DNA of 64,000 nt from JBMOKU01 sp049324315 (GCA_049324315.1 JBMOKU010000053.1:124001-188000); one strand, 5' to 3'. Counted from the stretch's first letter, positions 54,410-62,431 are shown. A program made the numbers and translations. Notes: a model not told the origin generated them from the letters alone.

Positions 54410-54874
54410 CCTAGTTGCTAGATACTAGTTACTGGTTGCTTGTTTTAAATAATGGGGTGAGTTATAAATGAGTGACTATAAAGATTTAAAAGTCTGGAGT
54501 TATTCTCATGATTTTGTTCTAAAGGTATATAAAGAGACTTCTACTTTCCCTAATAAAGAAAAATATGGTTTAGTATCTCAACTTAGAAGAGCTGCAGCAT
54601 CAATACCAACAAATATTGCAGAAGGAACAGGAAGTAGCTCATCTAAGAGATTTTGCAATTTTGTGGATATTGCTAGAGGCTCCGCGCAGGAAGTAGAGTA
54701 TCTTTTGCTGCTATCTAAAGACTTAGAATATATTTCTGAAGAGAAATATAAAGAATTAGATGATAAATGTACGAATATCTTAAGAATGCTAACAAAGCTG
54801 AGAAAATCACTTGCTGAATAATGCTTCGGAGGAATGACCCGTATACTAGCAACTAGGAACCAGTAACTAGTAAC
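54410..54874. mobile_element. Heptamer-bounded element 2 carrying a four-helix-bundle gene
   Basis: The left array is GTTGCTA-GATACTA-GTTACTG-GTTGCTT (54414-54441). The right array, on the minus strand, is GTTACTA-GTTACTG-GTTCCTA-GTTGCTA (54846-54873). Blocks CCTAGTTGCTAG and ACTAGTTACTGGTT occur in both arms but in swapped order, as expected for tandem units out of phase. Unit sequence differs from element 1 but the 7-nt period is the same. The gene inside is 54468-54821. Confidence 0.72.
54468..54821 (+). CDS. Four-helix-bundle protein (S23/Avd-like), copy 2
   Basis: 117 residues, a paralogue of the gene at 53128 (same layout; SIPTNIAEGTGS, EVEYLLLLSKDLEYI) but clearly diverged, roughly half identical by eye. 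GGGGTGAG precedes the ATG. The two copies therefore did not arise by recent duplication of one insertion. No transposase, reverse transcriptase or rRNA gene is nearby. Confidence 0.87.
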   Translation: MSDYKDLKVWSYSHDFVLKVYKETSTFPNKEKYGLVSQLRRAAASIPTNIAEGTGSSSSKRFCNFVDIARGSAQEVEYLLLLSKDLEYISEEKYKELDDKCTNILRMLTKLRKSLAE

Positions 54875-54910
54875 CAAAATCAGCTATCAGCCAGTACGAG
54901 GAGTGATCCC

Positions 54911-55285
54911 ATGAAAATCAACAACAACCTGCCGATAGACATCCAACAAACCACAATTCAAAAAGCTCAAAAAGATTCTGAAAAGTTCCAACAAATATTC
55001 GAACAGGCTCAAAAAGACGGCGACGAAAAAAAACTGATGGAAGTATGCAAACAGTTTGAATCGGTCTTTGTCAATATGATGTTAAAAAATATGAGAAATA
55101 CCATTGAAGATGGTGGCTGGATAGAAAAAAGCCAGGCAAGAGGAATCTTTGAAGATATGTTAGATGAAAAAACCGCTATAGAAGTATCAAAAGGCCAAGG
55201 GGTCGGATTAGCCAACCAACTTTACAAACAACTATCACGAAATCTAAACCCTCCCAAAATCGATGGAACTGTCCCCGTGGTGTAG
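54911..55285 (+). CDS. flgJ: FlgJ-type rod-binding protein without muramidase domain
   Basis: 124 residues. The rod-binding fold is seen in CKQFESVFVNMMLKNMR and the downstream IFEDMLDEKTAIEVSKGQGVGLANQLYKQL; the peptidoglycan hydrolase domain of proteobacterial FlgJ is absent, as usual in Firmicutes. The last seven residues (DGTVPVV) and the stop codon are encoded by a truncated class B repeat (GATGGAACTGTCCCCGTGG), so a repeat insertion has replaced the original 3' end. The start follows GAGGAGTGAT. Confidence 0.85.
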   Translation: MKINNNLPIDIQQTTIQKAQKDSEKFQQIFEQAQKDGDEKKLMEVCKQFESVFVNMMLKNMRNTIEDGGWIEKSQARGIFEDMLDEKTAIEVSKGQGVGLANQLYKQLSRNLNPPKIDGTVPVV

Positions 55286-55290
55286 CGATA
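55258..55290. repeat. Truncated class B right end forming the 3' end of flgJ
   Basis: CGATGGAACTGTCCCCGTGG matches the right arm of all class B copies; the left arm is missing. Confidence 0.85.
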
Positions 55291-55343
55291 TTTGAAATAT
55301 GAGAAAATAATCTACAAATGTTTATTTTCTTGAACAATTGTTA

Positions 55344-55470
55344 TATAATATAAATAACAAAAGCCGAAGTGCTGCTAACACTTCGACCTTTGGAGTGTTT
55401 TTTAATAACAGGAGAGTTAATTATTTAGGCGTCTTGGTCGATTAGCGGTCGAACCAAGACGTTTTTCTTT
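55344..55470 (+). ncRNA. Candidate small RNA with alternative hairpins and terminator
   Basis: TATAAT at 55344-55349, then CGAAGTG/CACTTCG hairpin overlapping a second pairing AACACT/AGTGTT followed by six T residues (ends about 55402), then a strong terminator ACGTCTTGGT/ACCAAGACG with TTTTTCTTT (55428-55470). The mutually exclusive stems look like an attenuator. A 54-codon minus-strand ORF (55581 to 55417) overlaps it with a weak ribosome site and may not be real. Confidence 0.4.
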
Positions 55471-55610
55471 GTTGCGGATTTTAATCCTAAATGGACCAAA
55501 TCCAATCTCTATGTCCGCATATGTACCGTTCCTTTCTTTTAGGAAAATACATATATCAAACATCAAAAAATAAATCGGCATTCCAACCTTATAAGAGTGC
55601 CAAAATACTG

Positions 55611-55738
55611 TTTACTTTTATAATTTTGTGTTATAATATAATGTAGATAAAAGGTAATCGGCACCGCATGGTGCGGTTGCCACAGTGCGATTAGTTAAAT
55701 GTAATCACTCTGCGTGCAGGCAGGGTGATTACTTTTTT
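55611..55738 (+). ncRNA. Predicted antitoxin RNA, convergent with the toxin gene
   Basis: Extended -10 promoter TGTTATAAT (55629-55637) with TTTACT upstream. The transcript would start near 55644, contain the hairpin GGCACCGCATGGTGCGGTTGCC and end at the terminator GTAATCAC/GTGATTAC with TTTTTTG (55701-55738). It overlaps the 3' end of the toxin gene on the opposite strand, as in TxpA/RatA and BsrG/SR4 pairs. Confidence 0.6.
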
Positions 55739-55839
55739 GTCCCTAATATTGCCTTAACTATGGCAACGATTAAGGAGATTAGCGTTACAACAAACATAGA
55801 GCACATTACCATTAAAGATATTGTCTCATATGTAGTCAT
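55729..55839 (-). CDS. Type I toxin, small holin-like membrane peptide, 36 aa
   Basis: MTTYETISLMVM starts a peptide with one hydrophobic helix (residues 7-32) and a basic tail GTKK, the pattern of the putative holin-like toxin family of Firmicutes. A perfect AAAGGAGGT site lies 8 nt upstream of ATG. The 5' leader contains CCACCTC (55871-55877 on the plus strand reads GAGGTGG-complement), able to pair with the GAGGTGG of the ribosome site and mask it, a common device in type I toxins. An extended -10 (TGGTATTAT) lies at 55913-55921. Confidence 0.72.
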   Translation of the reverse strand: MTTYETISLMVMCSMFVVTLISLIVAIVKAILGTKK

Positions 55840-56595
55840 ACCGCACCACCTCCTTTCTTTTATGAAATAGAGGTGGCAACCACATCCTGCTTTATCCGAT
55901 TACCTCATCCATATAATACCATAAAAATAGACAGACCTGCAATGCGGAAAAGATCCGCCTAGAGGACATGGGGACTGTACCTGCTGTCACGCCCGCTTTT
56001 GGCGGGACTGAGGGCCTGTCCCCATGTCCTTCACATGTCCTTAGCCTTACTAGCAGCCAGTAGCTAGCATCCAAAGCTCTGTCCCCATCTCCTATAATAT
56101 TCGACCTAATAAACTATCCCTAACATCTTTTGCTATTGACTATTTGCTATCAGCTACCCACCAAAAGTTTTAATGTATCTTTTGCCAAAATTCCATAATC
56201 AGTTGATATATTTTGTATATTCCTGTAAAATGTATGGTGATAATAACTTTTATCTAATATACAGATTTTGGATTATAGTCATAATTTAGATCAGTAAAGG
56301 CTTTTTTGCTTTTGTTAGTAACCAGCAGCCAAAAGAGACACGGGGACTGTACCTACTGTCACGCCCGTCTTTGGCGGGACTGAGGGCCTGTCCCCATGTC
56401 CTACAAAACTCACGATAAACAAAAAAATATCTGCTTCTAGCTCTTGTATTTGGGGCTTTAGGACTGTAAAGTCTGTAGGGAACGTCCCCCTGTGGCGTTC
56501 CGCTTATGAGCACACGATCCTGGAGACTTGGGGCCTGTACCCATGTTCTAAGATTTCCCAGTAGCCAGCAGCTATTAGCCAAAGGAGAATTGATC
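55840..56595. repeat. 756-nt gap: toxin leader, two class A hairpins, class C and degenerate heptamers
   Basis: Toxin leader and promoter to about 55930. Class A copies at 55961-56030 and 56334-56402, a reduced one at 56523-56552, and a class C (stem AACG...CGTT) at 56474-56506. 7-nt-period traces: TACTAGC-AGCCAGT-AGCTAGC (56048-56068), GCTATTG-ACTATTT-GCTATCA (56132-56152) and AGTAGCC-AGCAGCT-ATTAGCC (56562-56582). No gene was seen. Confidence 0.75.
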
Positions 56596-57027
56596 ATGCT
56601 AAACAACATCGAAATCCAGAACATCATCCCCCATAGATATCCTTTCTTACTCGTAGATAAAATTGAAGAACTTGAACCCGGAAAAAAAGCAGTAGGCATC
56701 AAAAATGTCACAATCAACGAACCATTTTTCCAAGGACATTTTCCTGGTAATCCTATCATGCCTGGTGTACTCATCGTTGAAGCCATGGCACAGGTAGGTG
56801 CAGTAGCCATGCTGTGTCTTGAAGAAAATAAAGGTAAGCTCGGCGTTTTCACAGGCATCGACGAACTTCGTTTCAAAAGACAAGTAGTACCCGGAGACAC
56901 CCTTAGAATGGAAATAGAAATGTTGGCTATTAAGAGAAACATCGGAAAAGCCCAAGCAACAGCCTATGTAGGTAATGAAATCGCCTGCAAAGGTATACTA
57001 ATGTTCGCCCTAGTCGATCAAAAGTAA
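56596..57027 (+). CDS. fabZ: 3-hydroxyacyl-[ACP] dehydratase FabZ
   Basis: 143 residues, hotdog fold. The catalytic His is in IIPHRYPFLLVDKI, the catalytic Glu in MPGVLIVEAMAQVG, and FFQGHFPGNPIMPG is diagnostic. ATG 56596 follows AAAGGAGAATTG; the frame is open upstream only because it runs through repeats. It dehydrates beta-hydroxyacyl-ACP in fatty-acid synthesis. Its position after flhOP matches ywpB of B. subtilis. Confidence 0.96.
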   Translation: MLNNIEIQNIIPHRYPFLLVDKIEELEPGKKAVGIKNVTINEPFFQGHFPGNPIMPGVLIVEAMAQVGAVAMLCLEENKGKLGVFTGIDELRFKRQVVPGDTLRMEIEMLAIKRNIGKAQATAYVGNEIACKGILMFALVDQK

Positions 57028-57035
57028 TGAAAATA

Positions 57036-57127
57036 GCGGAGCCACGGGGACGGTTCGAGCGTTTCCAAAGCGTAGCGAAGGACCAAAGGGAAAACGATGG
57101 AACCGTCCCCGTGGCGAAGCGGATGTA
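57036..57127. repeat. Class B repeat after fabZ
   Basis: Full copy with GCCACGGGGACGG at the left end, making the stem more perfect. Heptamer-like GTAGCCAACTACTAGCAACC follows (57128-57147). Confidence 0.88.
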
Positions 57128-57195
57128 GTAGCCAACTACTAGCAACCATTTCCTATCACAGTACTACTCAAAGATAACCTAGATGGAGGTATAAC

Positions 57196-58506
57196 ATGGA
57201 ACAAATTTCACCAAGAGAATCAAACTCAATGGAAGAAATATCCTTACGAGAATTAATAGAAATCTTAATAAGACAAAGGAAATTAATCGTTGGTGTAACC
57301 CTTGCTTGTCTGCTTGTTTCTTATGTATTTAGCTTTTTCGTGCTTGATCCGGTCTATGAATCAAAGGCTATCTTGATGGCATCAAGCATTACCCAAAAAA
57401 CACCTCTCCCAGAACAAGCAGAAGGCATTGAAGGGTTACTGGATACATTATCACAATACCCACAGATGACGATAGAAACCTATAAGGAACAAATCAATAA
57501 TCCACATATTCTACAGAAAACCATTGATGAATTAAAACTTAATGAGTTGGGTATCACACGAAAAAATTTAAGGGATATGATAACCCTCAATACAATAAAA
57601 GATACAAACTTAATATCCATTAGCGTAACCTATAAAGATAAAAAAGTGGCAGCAGATATTGCTAATACAGTAGCTAAAAGATTTACGGATTTTGTATCGG
57701 ATAACGCAAAGGTACAAGCTACAAAATCATCAAATTTTATCAAACAACAAATGGAAGTGGAAAAGAAAAACTTAGATCAAGCCTTATTGGAGTATAAAGA
57801 CTATCTTGCAAAACCAAGAGGTAAAAACGAACTGGAAAAAGAAGTGACATCAAAATTTGATTTAATTACACAATACAAAACAGATTTGGTGAATACAGAG
57901 ATCGAGATTAAGAAAATCAATGCAGCTTTAGCGGCAGCTGAACAAGCATTGAAAAATACGTCTGATAAAATCTTACTGAACAAATCCCTATCAGATGAAC
58001 CTTATATATCACAGGTAGTGGGAGAGAATACGGGAAAAACAACTAAGGAATTATACAGTGTAAAGGTTCAAACCGAAGAAATCAATGACGTGTATACTGC
58101 ACTAAAGACCCAAGAAAATATGTTGAAAATAGAGTTGGCTACGAAAAATGCCCAAAAAAGCAACTTAGAGAAGCAAATTGCCAATACACAGAAAGAGCTG
58201 GAGATCCTTCAAGTGGACTTAGCAGAGAAGCAGCATGAAGAAAAAATCATTACACAAAAAGTAGAATTTGCGCAAAGCACTTATAATGCTTTTTTGGAAA
58301 AATATGAAGAAACAAGGATCGCTAAGTCTTCAGCTATCGGTGATGCGACTATTATCATTGTTTCTCCTGCAGTAGAGCCGATTGAACCGGCAGGACCTAG
58401 AAAGGTTCTGAATATGGCCATAGCAGGTGTATTAGGAATCATGATTAGTGTATTTTTAGCATTTTTTATAGAGTATTGGAAAAACAGTAGCGTTGCTGCA
58501 AAGTAA
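57196..58506 (+). CDS. Polysaccharide chain-length determinant (Wzz/GumC family)
   Basis: 436 residues. N-terminal cytosolic helix, transmembrane helix 1 (about 30-52), a long extracytoplasmic coiled-coil region (about 160-390) and transmembrane helix 2 (about 405-425) preceded by PAVEPIEPAGPRK. No tyrosine-kinase domain is fused. It controls polymer length with the Wzy-like protein encoded next. First gene of a glycan cluster. GGAGGTAT site. Confidence 0.9.
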   Translation: MEQISPRESNSMEEISLRELIEILIRQRKLIVGVTLACLLVSYVFSFFVLDPVYESKAILMASSITQKTPLPEQAEGIEGLLDTLSQYPQMTIETYKEQINNPHILQKTIDELKLNELGITRKNLRDMITLNTIKDTNLISISVTYKDKKVAADIANTVAKRFTDFVSDNAKVQATKSSNFIKQQMEVEKKNLDQALLEYKDYLAKPRGKNELEKEVTSKFDLITQYKTDLVNTEIEIKKINAALAAAEQALKNTSDKILLNKSLSDEPYISQVVGENTGKTTKELYSVKVQTEEINDVYTALKTQENMLKIELATKNAQKSNLEKQIANTQKELEILQVDLAEKQHEEKIITQKVEFAQSTYNAFLEKYEETRIAKSSAIGDATIIIVSPAVEPIEPAGPRKVLNMAIAGVLGIMISVFLAFFIEYWKNSSVAAK

Positions 58507-58548
58507 ATATTTTGCAATAGAGTAAAAGCAATATTTCGGAGGTTATTT

Positions 58549-61473
58549 ATGTCTACTTCAAAAACCATAAGGAAAAACAAACTGGAAAAAGCCCCATTTA
58601 ATAGTGTTATATTTTTCTTTTTATGCATAATTCTTTTTTATCCTCCGTTTTTTCGAGGACTGTTTTTTGAAAAGGAATTATTACCGACACATATAGTTTC
58701 CTTTTCTCTCTTTTTCTTGTTAGTAATTACTAAAATTAGAGATAAGGATTTTTCCCTGATAAATTCCTGGCCGGATTTCTTAGGTCTAGGATTAGTATTA
58801 TTGTATTTTGCCTCAATATTTTATGGTGTCAACAAAAAACTAGCAATTGGTGAGTTTTTGAAGTACGCTAACTATTATGCTATTTATCTGATGATTAAGT
58901 ATTTGATTAAAGATAACGATAAAAGATTGAGGATAATCGTTAATACACTACTGATAAGTGGATTAGGCGTTTCTATTATCGGAATAGGAAGTGCCATAGG
59001 CACATTTAGCTTTAATGGTGCATTCGTATCTGGGAGAATCAATTCAACATTACAGTATCCCAATGCGTTAGCAGCGTACTTGTTTGCTCTGTTTATACTT
59101 GCGCTGGGAATGATGACAATTAGCAAAAACTCAAAAGAAAAGTATTTCTATATACTATGTACAAATATATTTTTCTTCACATTCATTCCTACCTTTTCCA
59201 GAGGAATGTGGTTAATGGCGCCCTTTATCTTGTTATCGTTTATGATTTTTTCTCCTCTAAATAGAAAATTTGATATTTTTATGAATAGTTTGACAAGCTG
59301 TATACCCTCTTTGATATTGTCTTTTTTATTTATACAGAGAATTGAAGGCGGTAATGCGTTCTTGCATTGGAGCATTTTTCTTTTATCCGTCTTTTCTTCA
59401 GCAGGTCTAGTTTTACTAAAAGATAAATTTCTATCTAAAGATATCCACGTTTATGGAAAAAGAATAATAATTGTTTTAATTTCTATAGCTATAATTTTCT
59501 CATTAGCTCTAGTCATTGTACTATCTACTACTGAACCGTTGACACTATCAAATATGAATGCCGCAGAAGATATAAATAAGATAGTGACTAGAAATGTTAC
59601 AGGGGTACTAGAGAATCATGAATATAACTTGCAAGCAGATGTGATGAGCAGTAATGATGAACAGAAACCTTTCTCAGGACAGATTGGTATTTATAGCATA
59701 GATGAACAAGGGAAAACAGAACTGCTTCATACCGAGAATATTAATGAAGATGGAAAGTTAAGTATTGACTTTTCTACCACAGAAAATACAAAATCTTTAA
59801 ATTTTAGATTTATAAACAAGTATACGAATACAGAAATCACTTTTGATAATGTAGTTCTATATGATAAGCAAACAAATGAAGAAATTAGGACTTTAAAATT
59901 AAAATATAAGTATCTTCCTGAAAGTATAGTAACTCGAATTGAAAGTATTAGTGCTACTGATTACAGTGCCATGTCTAGAATAACATTCTATAAAGATGCA
60001 TTTAAAATTATTAAAGACTACCCTATCTTTGGAACAGGTGGCGGCGGGTGGTCAACATTGTACTTTACGTATCAATCCTATATGTACTGGACCACTCAGG
60101 CTCATAATTATTTCATGCAAGTATGGATCGAAGTTGGTACGACTGGTCTTGCTGTTTTTTTTAGCTTTATTGTTTTCTTAATATATAGTGGATATAAGAG
60201 ATTAAGAATTGCTGAAGATAATGAAAATAAAGTATTGGCACTGAGTATATATACAGCATGGTTTACACTATTAGCACACAGTATGGTAGACTTTGACCTG
60301 TCCTTAGGGGCAGTATCTATACTACTATGGACGCTCTTTGGTATGTCTTGCCATGATAATGTACAGATAAAGATTAATGATAATTACAAGAACGTTCAGA
60401 AATATTTTATTGTAGTTATTTCTTTACTGTTAGTAATCGGCTCATTTTCTTTAAACGAAGGACTTATATCTGCTGAAAAAGCAGTTATTGCAGCAAATAA
60501 CAAACAATACGAACAAGCACTGAAACATTTTGAAAATGCTAATCGATATGATCCATACGCAGCAACCACTGCAATTGATTTAGCTACATTATATACTTCG
60601 CTTTCAGAGCAAAATCCGGATTACAAGAGTAAAGCTATAGAAAAAGTTGAAAAAGCACTTGAACTAGAACCGTATAATGTAAAAATGCTTAGCAAAGCAG
60701 GACAGCTATATGCAAGTCTTGGTTACTATGAGAAGGCTTTAAACAGCATTGACCAATCAATGAAAGTTCAACCGATGAATGTAGAAAACTATGCGAATCA
60801 GACAGAGTTCTATATTATTATGGTAAAACATTTAATGGAGAAAAAAGATAATGATTCTATAAAATCTTTAATCGGTAGAATACCAGCAATGAAAGAATCA
60901 TTAATCCATGCAAGCAAACAATCAGCAAGGCCTTTTGATTATAATAAAAAATTAGACCTTAATATGCAGAAGCTAAATTACTTGACAGATAACCAGAATA
61001 GTTTAATGAAACAAAGAGATATAGATAAAGTAGTGCTTTATAATAAATTTGATATAGATTTAGATGGAAATGGGATCCCTGACAGCGTGAGAATATCCAA
61101 TCCAGAAGGAGCGAACGCTAGCGTTAAAATGCTTGAAGAAGGAATAGAATTATCGAATAATGGAAGTAACTATAGTGTTCTTTGGATTGATAATATTGGT
61201 CTAAAGCAAAATGCTTCTTATGAAATGACTATCGAATATTCCAGCACTTTGCAGGATAAGAATTTTGACCTATACCTATATGATTACTCTAATAAATCAA
61301 AATTAATTGGATCTTTAGAGAACATAGAATATTCAACTCAAATTCAAAAGACTGTCTTAACGTTTGATGTGACAGAGCCTGTTACATCCGGAAAACAGAG
61401 GATAGGTATTATACACCAGGGAAGTGATGATGGTAGTATTATCTTGAAAATGATAGATATGATTGAGAAATAA
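58549..61473 (+). CDS. O-antigen ligase/polymerase (Wzy-C) membrane protein with TPR and C-terminal beta domain
   Basis: 974 residues. About 10-12 transmembrane helices (20-320 and 515-640); a large extracytoplasmic loop (about 330-520) with the Wzy_C-type motif PIFGTGGGGWSTLY and the His of QAHNYFMQVWIEVG; TPR repeats (about 640-760; NKQYEQALKHFENANRYDP); and a last 130 residues with DIDLDGNGIPDSVRISN that look like a carbohydrate-binding or jelly-roll fold. It probably polymerises or ligates lipid-linked glycan. The C-terminal domain is unusual for this family. It follows wzz by 42 nt. Confidence 0.82.
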   Translation: MSTSKTIRKNKLEKAPFNSVIFFFLCIILFYPPFFRGLFFEKELLPTHIVSFSLFFLLVITKIRDKDFSLINSWPDFLGLGLVLLYFASIFYGVNKKLAIGEFLKYANYYAIYLMIKYLIKDNDKRLRIIVNTLLISGLGVSIIGIGSAIGTFSFNGAFVSGRINSTLQYPNALAAYLFALFILALGMMTISKNSKEKYFYILCTNIFFFTFIPTFSRGMWLMAPFILLSFMIFSPLNRKFDIFMNSLTSCIPSLILSFLFIQRIEGGNAFLHWSIFLLSVFSSAGLVLLKDKFLSKDIHVYGKRIIIVLISIAIIFSLALVIVLSTTEPLTLSNMNAAEDINKIVTRNVTGVLENHEYNLQADVMSSNDEQKPFSGQIGIYSIDEQGKTELLHTENINEDGKLSIDFSTTENTKSLNFRFINKYTNTEITFDNVVLYDKQTNEEIRTLKLKYKYLPESIVTRIESISATDYSAMSRITFYKDAFKIIKDYPIFGTGGGGWSTLYFTYQSYMYWTTQAHNYFMQVWIEVGTTGLAVFFSFIVFLIYSGYKRLRIAEDNENKVLALSIYTAWFTLLAHSMVDFDLSLGAVSILLWTLFGMSCHDNVQIKINDNYKNVQKYFIVVISLLLVIGSFSLNEGLISAEKAVIAANNKQYEQALKHFENANRYDPYAATTAIDLATLYTSLSEQNPDYKSKAIEKVEKALELEPYNVKMLSKAGQLYASLGYYEKALNSIDQSMKVQPMNVENYANQTEFYIIMVKHLMEKKDNDSIKSLIGRIPAMKESLIHASKQSARPFDYNKKLDLNMQKLNYLTDNQNSLMKQRDIDKVVLYNKFDIDLDGNGIPDSVRISNPEGANASVKMLEEGIELSNNGSNYSVLWIDNIGLKQNASYEMTIEYSSTLQDKNFDLYLYDYSNKSKLIGSLENIEYSTQIQKTVLTFDVTEPVTSGKQRIGIIHQGSDDGSIILKMIDMIEK

Positions 61474-61804
61474 TACAGAATGATAAAAAGCCATCAGTTT
61501 TTCTTTGTTACATTCTCTTGCCGTTGCAAATGGTACAGCAATACCGCTTTTGACATTGATAGTAAGGGCATTGGCGAAGAAGAGGAAGTAATCACTTCGC
61601 CATTTCATTCTTTACTATCACATCTTTTCGTTGAAAACAAATGTAAAGAAACCAGTAATAAACCAGTAATAAACCAATGCAACGATAGTTAGAATGTTCT
61701 TGATAAGCAAAACAGTTAAATTATTTGTAAGATGAGATATCGGGAAAACTCCCCAGCAAACTGTCATGGGTGCGTTCCATATTTATTATAGGAGGGGATT
61801 ATAT
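61474..61804. other. 331-nt gap with a hairpin and short direct repeats
   Basis: GATAGTAAGG...TGGCGAAG pairs with CTTCGCCA...TTTACTATC (about 61555-61622). ACCAGTAATAA occurs twice in tandem at 61651-61673. Open frames here look non-coding (poor composition, no ribosome site). No class A-C repeat was seen. Confidence 0.5.
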
Positions 61805-62431
61805 ATGAAATCGTATTTAATTATAAAAAGGATATTAGATTTTATTTTTGCACTTATATTACTACTAATCACCTCACCGATTATGGTGCTTGCAGCTATG
61901 GCAATAAAACTTGATTCTAAGGGGCCAATTCTCTTTCGGCAGAAGAGACCTGGCAAGGATGCAAAGATATTTAAGATTAATAAATTCAGAACTATGAGAA
62001 TTGACACTGAGAAGGATGGTAAGCCATTATCCGATTTTGAAAGAATGACTAAAATGGGTAATTTCTTGAGAAGAACTAGCATTGATGAATTGCCTCAGCT
62101 ATTTAATGTCTTAAAAGGAGATATGAGCTTTATAGGACCTAGACCATTACTGGTTCAATATCTGGAACATTACAGCTCTGAGCAAATGAGAAGACATGAT
62201 GTAACTCCAGGTATTTCTGGATGGGCTCAAGTTAATGGTAGAAACACTATTAGTTGGGAAGATAAGTTTGAGTATGATGTTTGGTATGTGGACCATATCA
62301 GTATGCTTATAGATATAAAGATACTTTGCTTGACTATTTATAACGTATTAAATAGGAAAGATATTAATAGTTCTGAAGGAAATACAATGCCTTATTTTAC
62401 AGGAAATACAAATCAAGCAACACATAATTAA
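61805..62431 (+). CDS. Undecaprenyl-phosphate sugar phosphotransferase (PglC/WbaP-type)
   Basis: 208 residues: one N-terminal hydrophobic segment (IIKRILDFIFALILLLITSP) and the cytosolic catalytic domain with KFRTMR, SIDELPQLFNVLKGDMSFIGPRPL and PGISGWAQVNGRN. The short single-anchor form resembles PglC, which moves diNAcBac-1-P to the lipid carrier. AGGAGGGGAT site. Next to PglD- and PglE-like genes, which supports a bacillosamine-type sugar. Confidence 0.92.
   Translation: MKSYLIIKRILDFIFALILLLITSPIMVLAAMAIKLDSKGPILFRQKRPGKDAKIFKINKFRTMRIDTEKDGKPLSDFERMTKMGNFLRRTSIDELPQLFNVLKGDMSFIGPRPLLVQYLEHYSSEQMRRHDVTPGISGWAQVNGRNTISWEDKFEYDVWYVDHISMLIDIKILCLTIYNVLNRKDINSSEGNTMPYFTGNTNQATHN

Noticed and set aside
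53128..54821. Four-helix-bundle genes as part of a 23S rRNA intervening sequence or a diversity-generating retroelement
   Set aside because: No rRNA, reverse transcriptase or template/variable repeat pair is present in the window.
13396..54874. Heptamer arrays as CRISPR repeats
   Set aside because: There is no repeat-spacer alternation and no cas gene; unit length is 7 nt.
55417..55581. Minus-strand 54-codon ORF opposite the candidate small RNA
   Set aside because: Weak ribosome site; its C-terminus is encoded by a terminator stem, and no family was recognised.
61480..61692. 70-codon ORF after the Wzy-like gene
   Set aside because: No ribosome site, atypical composition and it spans a hairpin; treated as non-coding.
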